This document shows, in pieces, positions 38,166-45,576 of a DNA stretch of 64,000 nt. Made by a program: the position numbers and the translations under genes. Origin of the DNA: an uncultured Bacteroides sp. (GTDB taxonomy: Bacteria > Bacteroidota > Bacteroidia > Bacteroidales > Bacteroidaceae). The DNA lies in assembly GCF_959029255.1 (NCBI RefSeq), contig NZ_CAUFUE010000008.1, forward strand, positions 92,885 through 156,884, written 5' to 3'. The number at the start of each line of letters is the position of its first letter. The first letter of the stretch is position 1. A model generated the notes under the pieces. The model was not told the DNA's origin. It worked only from the letters and a program-made list of their open reading frames with translations, and made no database searches.

Positions 38166-38273
38166 AAATGGGAATTGGGGGAAATGAAGAATGAAGAATG
38201 AAGAATTTGGCTGCGCAATGCAAGCACGCCGCAAGGTAATTCTTCATTCTTAATTCTTAATTCTTCATTAAAT
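38166..38273. repeat. Inverted-repeat intergenic element, copy 2
   Basis: Near-identical partner of 5989-6102, with the same gaagaat/attcttcattc arms and core. It lies between the GH106 start and the esterase fusion stop, whose TAA is within the right edge of the element. Confidence 0.85.
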
Positions 38274-40805
38274 GGAGCGAGTTTTTTCCAATTCCAAGCA
38301 TCCCATAATGAACGGTCCCGTCGCCTTCGCATCGTTATCCCGCATCTTTTCACCTATATAATATTCAAAACTACCATCACGATATGGATTTCCACCCAAA
38401 CCACCTACTTGGCAGCAACGAGTCAACGTCAGCGTTCCATCTTGCTTTTCAATCAGCAGTTTGTCCTTCAACCCCTGCAAAGCCTTTTCAGCCACGGCGC
38501 GGTATTTCGCGTCGATATACCCTTTATTCACGGCTTTTGCATAAGCATACATACATTGCGTAGTCACACTGGCTTCCGGGAAATTACCTTTACGCTTCGG
38601 CTGGTCGATGACCTGATACCACAATCCGGCTCTATCCTGATACTTGGGCAAAGTCTCCGCAAGCCCGTTGATATAACCGATTAAGTCCGCGCGTCCCGGA
38701 TGATTCTCCGGGATGAAATCCAGCGCATCCACCATCGCCATAAACCACCAGCCTATGCTGCGCCCCCAGAAGTTAGGAGAATGTCCCGTCGCAGGGTCTG
38801 CCCAACGCTGGCTCTTGCTTTCATCCCATGCGTGGTGATAAAGTCCGGTCTTGGCATCGTACGTATGTTCGTGGCAGAGACGGAACTGCTTCACCGCCTC
38901 ATCAATCCATTCCGGCTGATTGAACTCCGCGCCGTATTGCGCCATAAACGGAGAAGCCATATATAAGCCATCCAGCCACATCTGATGCTGATACACCAAC
39001 TTATGCCAGAAACCTCCCTGCAATGTACGGGGCTGGTTCTTCAACTGGCGGATTAACGTATCCATCGCTTTCTTATAGCGCTGGTCGCCCGTCTCACGAT
39101 AGAGGTCGAACAGCACCTTACCGGAGTTGATAAAGTCCAGATTATAAGCCGCCCGGTCATACAGGTAGATTTCTCCCTTATCATTTATCAGTGAGTCCGC
39201 CCACTGCTTCACATAATCATAATAACGGCTTTCGCCCGTAGCCTTCCACATCTGCAACATGGCACAGCACCCTACTCCCTGCGCATAGCCGAAGAACAGG
39301 CGTTTGCCGTGGTCCAACTGGTAAGCCTGCGGAAAACGCAGCATTTCAGAATCGGCAAACCAACGCGCATACGAGCCTTGTTCCCACGTATCGCTACGGA
39401 AAGGAACCGCCGGAAGGCCTGCCTTGTTATATAAATTCACACGGAAGAAATTGCAATACCCATAGCGTACGGCAACCGGTTCTTTGACTTGTGGAGCCGA
39501 AACTTCCAACCGGCTCCCCTTAATCACAGCCTTAGCCGGATAGAAACGGCGGTCGGCGCCTGCCACAAGAAAACCCTGCACGGGTGCATTGCCAGGAGTC
39601 ATCAGCCCGTCTTCGGCATAGTCAAAGGTCAATACCGCTTTATCGCCCTCCGCCTTCATCGCCTTGAAAAGAGGGCCGGAACAGGCTACCTCTTTTCCAT
39701 ATTGCTTGGCAAACGCCCACAACGCCAGGCGTTCACCCGCCACACGTTTGTTGCGCGGATGGATATCGGTAGAATCGGCGGCATCGGTCACCACCGACAT
39801 GCCTACATTCTTCAGTCCGCTTTGCCATGTTTTGAGTTGCGCTTCGCGGATGCCTGCGGGCTGCCCCTTGTGCGGAGCTATCTGCATAAAGTAAAAAGGC
39901 ATATCGGGCTGTTTCCATTCCTTGCGCCAACTGTTTATCATATTGGTAAACACCTGTTGGTATTTTTCATACCGGATGGCATTGGATTCCCCCTGGTACC
40001 AGATGTTCCCCTTTACCGTATATCCCAAAATCGGTTTAATCATTCCGTTCCACAGCGTAGCCGGAACTTTGCAATAACCTTTCTTCTGCTTCACGTTCGC
40101 CAAAGCAAATTCCTCCAGCACATCCGCATACAGCGGATTGCCCTTCATCACCTCCATCTTTGTCCACGACTCGGCATGCGTGCCGCCCCAGGTAGACTGT
40201 ATCATGCCCACAGGCATATTCAGCTCCTTGTGCAACTTGCGTCCGAAAACGAAACCCACGGCAGAGAAATCATAAATATTTTTCGGGGTACAAACCAGCC
40301 ATTCTCCCCGGCAGTCATCCATTTCTCCATCGGGAGCCAGCTGATGTTCTACATGGAACAGGCGCAGCTCCGGATAATCGGCATCCTTCAGTTCCTCCGC
40401 CTCGGTTGTCATGCCCGTCATCCACTTCATGTCGGGATGCTTGCACACGGGGTATTCCATATTGCTCTGCCCCGTGCAAAGCCATACTTCGCCAACCAAT
40501 ACATTATTAATAATAATCGTATTCTCACCACTCACCGTCACTGTCTGATTTTTTGCAGCTGCCGGAGTTTTCAGTTTCACCGCCCATTTGCCATTGGCAG
40601 GTGTCTTCACGGTTACGGCTTTGTCCGTCCAGGAAGCTTTCACCGAGACCTTTTCACCGGGTGCAGCCTTGCCCCACACATTGACTTGCGTGTTCTGTTG
40701 CAAAACCATGTTATCAGAAAAGATAGCAGGAAGAGTTACTTTAGCCGCCACCGGGCACAGTACCAAGGAGATAAAAAAGGCTATCAGCCCCAAAAGCTTT
40801 TTCAT
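38268..40805 (-). CDS. SGNH acetylesterase-GH105 fusion
   Basis: This 845-residue secreted two-domain enzyme has a signal peptide (1-21), then a sialate-O-acetylesterase-like SGNH hydrolase (about 22-465) with the nucleophile in GQSNME (Ser114), GNIWYQGESN and the DSTDIHP block (D347, H349). The second part (about 475-845) is a GH105 barrel with the catalytic Asp in MWLDGLYM (D612) and SPNFWGRSIGWWFMAMVDAL. It would deacetylate pectic oligosaccharide and remove its terminal unsaturated uronate in one protein. A promoter with a 28-base palindrome lies at 40853-40880. It is separate from the GH105 in the rhamnose operon (28819-30183), and the two GH105 domains are clearly diverged. Confidence 0.88.
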   Translation of the reverse strand: MKKLLGLIAFFISLVLCPVAAKVTLPAIFSDNMVLQQNTQVNVWGKAAPGEKVSVKASWTDKAVTVKTPANGKWAVKLKTPAAAKNQTVTVSGENTIIINNVLVGEVWLCTGQSNMEYPVCKHPDMKWMTGMTTEAEELKDADYPELRLFHVEHQLAPDGEMDDCRGEWLVCTPKNIYDFSAVGFVFGRKLHKELNMPVGMIQSTWGGTHAESWTKMEVMKGNPLYADVLEEFALANVKQKKGYCKVPATLWNGMIKPILGYTVKGNIWYQGESNAIRYEKYQQVFTNMINSWRKEWKQPDMPFYFMQIAPHKGQPAGIREAQLKTWQSGLKNVGMSVVTDAADSTDIHPRNKRVAGERLALWAFAKQYGKEVACSGPLFKAMKAEGDKAVLTFDYAEDGLMTPGNAPVQGFLVAGADRRFYPAKAVIKGSRLEVSAPQVKEPVAVRYGYCNFFRVNLYNKAGLPAVPFRSDTWEQGSYARWFADSEMLRFPQAYQLDHGKRLFFGYAQGVGCCAMLQMWKATGESRYYDYVKQWADSLINDKGEIYLYDRAAYNLDFINSGKVLFDLYRETGDQRYKKAMDTLIRQLKNQPRTLQGGFWHKLVYQHQMWLDGLYMASPFMAQYGAEFNQPEWIDEAVKQFRLCHEHTYDAKTGLYHHAWDESKSQRWADPATGHSPNFWGRSIGWWFMAMVDALDFIPENHPGRADLIGYINGLAETLPKYQDRAGLWYQVIDQPKRKGNFPEASVTTQCMYAYAKAVNKGYIDAKYRAVAEKALQGLKDKLLIEKQDGTLTLTRCCQVGGLGGNPYRDGSFEYYIGEKMRDNDAKATGPFIMGCLELEKTRSI

Positions 40806-40852
40806 GTGCTTCTAATAGTTTATTTTATAAGATTCAAGAATATCGCCAAACA

Positions 40853-40880
40853 TCTTATATTTGACGGGACAAATATAAGA
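40853..40880 (-). promoter_or_regulatory. Promoter with 11-bp-arm palindrome
   Basis: TATATTTG on the minus strand (40870-40877) is a good -7 box. It is embedded in the perfect palindrome TCTTATATTTG-ACGGGA-CAAATATAAGA. A -7 box within an inverted repeat could be bound by a repressor, or allow symmetric polymerase entry on both strands. Confidence 0.55.
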
Positions 40881-40937
40881 CGTTTCGCATGATTGCCACC
40901 TCACCATTTTGGCGGTTCTCTTATTGTTTTTGCCGTT

Positions 40938-42257
40938 TCAGACCAATGCCATTATCTTATAAAGCCAGTCGGCCAGCGGAATAGGACAACTCAACAGACC
41001 TCCATTCTCTTTCAGATTGTTCATGGAAAGTCTGACCCTAACAGCCGGTTCAAACTTATTGTTATAAACAGACAGGCTTTTACCGCTAATTCGCGCATCC
41101 GACTTTACCTCTACCGGAACCACCTGCAACGGAAGTTGCAACACAAAATCCACTTCCGCCCTGTTCTCCGAGCTCCAATAATAAGGAGACACATCGCTTT
41201 GCGGAATCAAAGCCTGCAATATGGCATTCTCTGTCAAAGCGCCTTTAAATTCCGTATATCCCGTATTACCTGAAAGTATCACTTCCGGAGAGAGTTTCGC
41301 CAGACGGCGCAATAAACCGCAGTCACAGGCATATACTTTAAAAGCGGACAAATCCTGATAAGCGCTTAAAGGCATCCCCGGCTTCGAAACATTGAATATG
41401 CGGTAAATCAGCCCGGCTTCTTCCAGCCATAACAAAGCATCTTCATATTCGCGGGCACGTGCACCGGATTTTACGATACGGTAAATGAATTTCCTGTTCT
41501 CCTTGGCGAGTTGCGAGGGTAACGAATTCCAGAGGCTACGGATACGGGGGATTTCTACAGCAGAAGCATATTTAGAAAAATCCAGCGCATACATATCCAG
41601 AATATTCTGCAAAATATCTTCCACCTGCCTGGTTCCCTGATTATCCAGCAAAGCGACGACAGCCTCAGGCATACCTCCACAAACTCTATAACGCCTATAC
41701 TCCAACTCCAGTTTATTCAGTATGATTTCCGGCAACGAATTGATACTTTCCAAGTTATCTACATATTGAAAAGTACGTTCATCCGCTTCACGCAGAAACT
41801 CCTTGAAAGTCACAGGATACATTCGCAACACCTGTACTTTCCCCACCGGGACGGACATTTGCTTTTTGCGTATGGCGACTCCAAGCAATGAGCCCGCAGC
41901 AATAATGTGATATTGGGGAGCATCTTCACAGAAGTATTTCAAACTGTTCAACGCACCTTCACACATTTGTATTTCATCAAACACAATCAGAGTTTTACCG
42001 GCTTCGATAGGTACATCAGTATAGAGCGCAAGTTCTTTCAATATGCGCTGTACATCCTTGGTTCGGTCAAATATACCGGACAGTTCATCAACTTTATCAA
42101 AGTTGAACAATGCCACATACTCAAAACATTCCTTGCCGAATTCTTCCATAATCCAACTCTTTCCTGTCTGGCGCGCACCTTTCAACAAAATCGGTTTCCG
42201 GTTTTCACAGTCCTTCCACTGCTTTAGCAGTTTGATGATATCTCTACGAATTTTCAT
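40938..42257 (-). CDS. AAA-type ATPase with DUF4143 domain
   Basis: This 439-residue protein of the widespread ATP-binding/DUF4143 family has Walker A GARQTGKS (27-34), Walker B LIVFDEIQ (about 89-96), a middle helical part, and a C-terminal domain with ENRAEVDFVL...VVPVEVKS, a pattern like a PD-(D/E)XK nuclease. These genes are numerous in Bacteroides and have no settled function. It is not obviously linked to the pectin genes. A perfect 15-base-arm hairpin lies 17 bases upstream of its start. Confidence 0.85.
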   Translation of the reverse strand: MKIRRDIIKLLKQWKDCENRKPILLKGARQTGKSWIMEEFGKECFEYVALFNFDKVDELSGIFDRTKDVQRILKELALYTDVPIEAGKTLIVFDEIQMCEGALNSLKYFCEDAPQYHIIAAGSLLGVAIRKKQMSVPVGKVQVLRMYPVTFKEFLREADERTFQYVDNLESINSLPEIILNKLELEYRRYRVCGGMPEAVVALLDNQGTRQVEDILQNILDMYALDFSKYASAVEIPRIRSLWNSLPSQLAKENRKFIYRIVKSGARAREYEDALLWLEEAGLIYRIFNVSKPGMPLSAYQDLSAFKVYACDCGLLRRLAKLSPEVILSGNTGYTEFKGALTENAILQALIPQSDVSPYYWSSENRAEVDFVLQLPLQVVPVEVKSDARISGKSLSVYNNKFEPAVRVRLSMNNLKENGGLLSCPIPLADWLYKIMALV

Positions 42258-42273
42258 GTTTCACACATATTAT

Positions 42274-42309
42274 GTGCGGAAAATGTGATAAATCTCACAT
42301 TTTCCGCAC
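42274..42309. repeat. Perfect 15-bp-arm palindrome
   Basis: GTGCGGAAAATGTGA-TAAATC-TCACATTTTCCGCAC. It lies just upstream of the ATPase ATG, within its likely leader or promoter. It has no T tract that would make it a terminator on either strand. It may be an operator or a mobile palindrome. Confidence 0.85.
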
Positions 42310-42399
42310 GAAATCATGCAAATTTAGTAAAACCAATTGAAAAGAGCAAGATAATTCATCCTAAAAAGCAGGATTTTACAAAACAATCCATCCCACTTT

Positions 42400-42999
42400 T
42401 CACCTCTGTTTCAGATAAACCATCATCCTCCCTGCGCCATATTTCTTCAGAATTCCTTGCTCGATATACCGGTTCAAATCATCTTGGGCCTGCGTTCTTG
42501 AGCACCCGGTCAGCATGGAATAGTCCGCACGGGTAATGCAGTCATACTGGTTTATATGTTTCAGGAGCAATTCCAACCGCTGCTCTTCCGTCCGCCGGGA
42601 ATGTGAAATATAAGGCGACTCCTTCCGTTCCAGCTCCATCGTCACAAAGCGGTGGCGGAATTTGCTACCCACCCGCAGGTTCACATTTTTAAAGTGGATG
42701 GACGGAGAGCGTATCTCCTTCTTATTCTGCACCAGGCGGTCGCACTCCAGCGAAAGAGAAAAGTGCCCCAGTTCTCCCACTTCCACAATCCAGCCATCTG
42801 CCAACCAACTTTGCAGCTCGTCCGTGATAGCTTGCAACGTACCATCCAAAACAGCCTGGCTGAAACCGGTAGCTTTATGTACTAACTCCAAGAATTTATC
42901 TGCCGGAATAGTTCCTTTAGGCAGCACGCGAGCATGGAGTCGCTCGTCCTTTTCTCCCTCCCGGGGAGGGTTCTGATACAAATCGTAATAGACGCTCAT
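42400..42999 (-). CDS. HU-like DNA-binding protein with winged helix
   Basis: This 199-residue protein has an N-terminal half (1-125) that follows the HU/IHF-like pattern of Bacteroidales (KFLELVHKATGFSQAVLDG, IVEVGELGHFSLSLE, IHFKNVNLRVGSKFR). The C-terminal part (about 140-199) reads as a winged helix (YDCITRADYSMLTGCSRTQAQDDLNRYIEQG). Single-chain HU-like proteins of this group are common; the added helix-turn-helix is less so. Function is unknown; it may be a nucleoid-type local regulator. It lies immediately outside the left flanking repeat of the 43-55 kb island and is transcribed away from it. Confidence 0.7.
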   Translation of the reverse strand: MSVYYDLYQNPPREGEKDERLHARVLPKGTIPADKFLELVHKATGFSQAVLDGTLQAITDELQSWLADGWIVEVGELGHFSLSLECDRLVQNKKEIRSPSIHFKNVNLRVGSKFRHRFVTMELERKESPYISHSRRTEEQRLELLLKHINQYDCITRADYSMLTGCSRTQAQDDLNRYIEQGILKKYGAGRMMVYLKQR

Positions 43000-43090
43000 A
43001 TAATATAAGGTGTAAAAACGCCAATCTTAATACCTAAAACCGGCGAAAATAAGATTAAAAAGACGCACTTTTATTTCGATTGACCGGGTC

Positions 43091-43210
43091 GGTCGAAAAA
43101 ACAACCCGGTCATTCAAAACGAAAACCATGGTCAACCAATAAACCAACCATGGTCGGACGAAATATTTTCCCTGACAAAGGTAGTTAAAAGTGGGGAGTT
43201 GGGGAATAAA
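43091..43210. repeat. 120-bp direct repeat, left flank of island
   Basis: This repeat begins ggtcgaaaaaacaacccggt and ends gggagttggggaataaa, and contains the palindromic pieces aaccatggt and ccaaccatggt. The copy at 54778-54897 has the same length and differs at only about six positions; a shorter third copy is at 57980-58067. The first two enclose exactly the eight or nine genes of the peptide island. Confidence 0.9.
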
Positions 43211-43256
43211 AGAGGAGATAAAAGGAGAAGTTTTTCCTACAAACAGAATAAAGTAC

Positions 43257-43264
43257 TATATTTG
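43257..43264 (+). promoter_or_regulatory. -7 box of TPR-HTH regulator (TATATTTG)
   Basis: TATATTTG matches TAnnTTTG, with a TTTTT tract at 43231-43235 at suitable distance for -33. It lies between the left direct repeat and the regulator ATG at 43294. Confidence 0.6.
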
Positions 43265-43293
43265 CAATATATCTTTTACTGAAAAACAGAGCT

Positions 43294-45051
43294 ATGAATG
43301 CGTACATAAAGAAATTATTATATCTGTTAGTACTTGTTTCGGGATGTCTATCTTCATGTAAACCATCACATTATCCTATCTCCTTGACAAAAGCGGAAGA
43401 AAATCTGACTGATTCTCCGGATAGCACTCTTTATTACTTGTCTTTTCTGGAAGACAATCTCAACTCGTTGCCCGAAGAAAACCGCATGTATTATCATCTT
43501 CTTAAAATCGGCGCGGAAGACAAACTTTACATCAAACATTGTTCCGATTCCATGATGCAAAGTATTGTACGCTTCTACGAAAATTACGGAAATCCAGAGA
43601 AGCTAATGCTTGCTTACTATTACTTGGGAAGCACCTTTCGAGATATGAATGACGCGCCCAAAGCCATTCATTATTATCAGAAAGCAACGGATATAGGGGA
43701 AAATATTCCAAAACAACATACACTATTAAGCATTATATACGGGCAAATAGGTGATCTTCTGGCATACCAGTGTGTGTATGATGAATCTTTAGTGACTACC
43801 CAAAAAGCATTGGACATTTGTAAAAGACATAATGACAGCATTCGCTATCCATATTTATTACGGAATATTGCACGAATATGGAGAACAAAAGAAAATAAAG
43901 ATAGTACACTTTACTACTACCATGCGGCATATCAACAAGCTTTACGTAACCAAAAAGATCAGACAGGAAATATTATCCTTGGAGAGTTGGGAGCTGTATA
44001 TTATTCGTTGGGAGAAAAAGAAAGAGCAAAAAATACCCTATTAGGACTTATACAAAAAGAAAATATAAGCGCTGTTGAATTGTTATGTTTAGGTAAACTT
44101 TATTATTCTGAAAACAAATTAGATTCGGCTAATTACTATTTAACAGAGGTATTAAAATCAACTTCGGCCAGATTTTCGCAAAAAGCCGAAGCTTATAAGA
44201 AATTAGCAAAAATCAAGGAACAACAAGGTAATCTTCCAGAAGCATTAAACTATAGCAATAACGCCATTATCTATTTCGATTCTGTATGGAACACAACATC
44301 AACCGAAGCCGTTGCAAAAGTCAACGCGCTCTATAACTATCAGCATACAGAACAGATAAATCTGCAATTAAAGCAAAAGAATTATCAAAAGGAAGTCGCA
44401 ATTTATCAAATCAGCATAGCATTGTTTATCATTATCCTCATTTTTGTTTGCGCCGTAATGTATTTAAGCAAAAAAAAGGAAACAGCCATACAGCAAGAAA
44501 AAGAATTGCGCCAACAAGAAGAAAAAAAATATCGTCAAAGCAAAGCTTATATTGAAGATAATAAAAGACAATTGGCAAAATTAAACGAATTACTGCAACA
44601 AGCTGCGAAAGAAAACAACCTCTCCAAACAACAACTGTTTAACACTCAAAAAGAATTACTTGAACTGACAAATAAACAAGCTATTCTCGTGCAAAGCAGA
44701 AATGAATTACAAGAAGAACATTTGGAAGCTTCCCCTATTTATAAATTCTTTCATGAAGGTGATAGAAGTAACATCAAAGTCGAAGATGAAGAGTGGCAAC
44801 AACTGCAAAATACAATTGATGCCCTTTATAATGGTTTTACCGAAAAGCTCTATGCCCTTTATCCCTCCATCTCCGAAATGGAACTCCGTATCTGCTATTT
44901 AATTAAAATAAAAGTGCCGCCGACCTCTATTGCACATATTCTGAAACGTGGAGTTTCTGCCGTCAGCATGACGAGAGGACGTCTCTATGAAAAAATGCAT
45001 GGGCAAAAAGGAACAGCTTCATTATTTGATAATTTCATCAATAGCTTATGA
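43294..45051 (+). CDS. Membrane-anchored TPR/HTH transcriptional regulator
   Basis: This 585-residue protein has an N-terminal signal or anchor with Cys residues (LVSGCLSSCKP), tetratricopeptide repeats from about 45 to 345 (for example AYYYLGSTFRDMNDAPKAIH), one transmembrane helix (about 372-391), a long coiled coil (about 393-490), and a C-terminal LuxR-like helix-turn-helix (about 520-585: SEMELRICYLIKIKVPPTSI and GVSAVSMTRGRLYEKMHG). The layout puts the TPRs in the periplasm and the DNA-binding end in the cytoplasm, as in Bacteroides TPR-HTH regulators. It has its own promoter and is followed by a 138-base control region before the island's main operon, so it most likely senses an envelope signal and controls that operon. 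Confidence 0.8.
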   Translation: MNAYIKKLLYLLVLVSGCLSSCKPSHYPISLTKAEENLTDSPDSTLYYLSFLEDNLNSLPEENRMYYHLLKIGAEDKLYIKHCSDSMMQSIVRFYENYGNPEKLMLAYYYLGSTFRDMNDAPKAIHYYQKATDIGENIPKQHTLLSIIYGQIGDLLAYQCVYDESLVTTQKALDICKRHNDSIRYPYLLRNIARIWRTKENKDSTLYYYHAAYQQALRNQKDQTGNIILGELGAVYYSLGEKERAKNTLLGLIQKENISAVELLCLGKLYYSENKLDSANYYLTEVLKSTSARFSQKAEAYKKLAKIKEQQGNLPEALNYSNNAIIYFDSVWNTTSTEAVAKVNALYNYQHTEQINLQLKQKNYQKEVAIYQISIALFIIILIFVCAVMYLSKKKETAIQQEKELRQQEEKKYRQSKAYIEDNKRQLAKLNELLQQAAKENNLSKQQLFNTQKELLELTNKQAILVQSRNELQEEHLEASPIYKFFHEGDRSNIKVEDEEWQQLQNTIDALYNGFTEKLYALYPSISEMELRICYLIKIKVPPTSIAHILKRGVSAVSMTRGRLYEKMHGQKGTASLFDNFINSL

Positions 45052-45130
45052 TACATGAATAATTTGTGATTCATCCAGCCAGGGTATAATTTGATAACAA
45101 GGACTATTCTTTTTGTTATTGTGAACTATT

Positions 45131-45177
45131 TGTGAAGTTCAAATCACAACCTTATCAAAAATCTCTCCATACTTTTG
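45131..45177 (+). promoter_or_regulatory. Main island operon promoter with TGTGA-N8-TCACA site
   Basis: TACTTTTG (45170-45177) is a -7 box. Upstream is the inverted repeat TGTGAAGTTCAAATCACA (45131-45148), overlapping the expected -33 region, with further TTTGTGA half-sites nearby (45066 and 45129). This is a plausible binding site for the adjacent regulator. Confidence 0.5.
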
Positions 45178-45204
45178 TTTCATTGAAAAGTGAAAATCAA
45201 ATCA

Positions 45205-45570
45205 ATGAAAAACAAAAGTAATATGAGAACAAAAACTTTTTTTGCAGGACTATTTTTTTGCATAGCTTGTCCTTGTTACCTATTTCCAGAAATTACAATA
45301 TATCAAAATGAATGGAGAAGCGAAATATCACGTAGCATAGATTCTCCAATATTGAAACAAACAGAAAACTTTATTACTATCTACTCTAATAAATCATTAG
45401 AAAGTTTAAACCTTGAAATCAAAGATTTCACCGGAAATATTGTGTATAAAACAACAGACGATATTCTTGCCGGAACTACTTTTATAGACATAACAGACTT
45501 GCCTTCCGGTGATTACACAATTAGAATCTCTCAAGGACAGAAATATATTATTGCTTATTTCAATAAGTAG
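45205..45570 (+). CDS. DUF3244-type small secreted protein
   Basis: This is a protein of about 121 residues with a signal peptide (MRTKTFFAGLFFCIACPCYLFP) followed by a single beta-sandwich domain of the DUF3244 type (ENFITIYSNKSLESLNLEIK, DFTGNIVYKTT, LPSGDYTIRISQG). ATG 45205 is chosen over a GTG at 45190; ATG 45223 is also possible. DUF3244 proteins are small Bacteroidales envelope proteins without a proven role and are often next to peptide or regulator genes. It opens the main operon, six bases before the transglutaminase-like gene, and may bind the product or act as a sensor input. Confidence 0.7.
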   Translation: MKNKSNMRTKTFFAGLFFCIACPCYLFPEITIYQNEWRSEISRSIDSPILKQTENFITIYSNKSLESLNLEIKDFTGNIVYKTTDDILAGTTFIDITDLPSGDYTIRISQGQKYIIAYFNK

Positions 45571-45576
45571 TTTTTT

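Noticed and set aside
39489..40892. 467-codon plus-strand frame opposite the esterase/GH105 fusion
   Set aside because: Antisense shadow of a GC-rich gene with clear catalytic motifs; no recognisable protein features.
45131..45148. CRP site
   Set aside because: The spacing is 8 rather than 6 bases and Bacteroides do not use an E. coli-type cAMP-CRP system, so I list it only as an unassigned palindrome.
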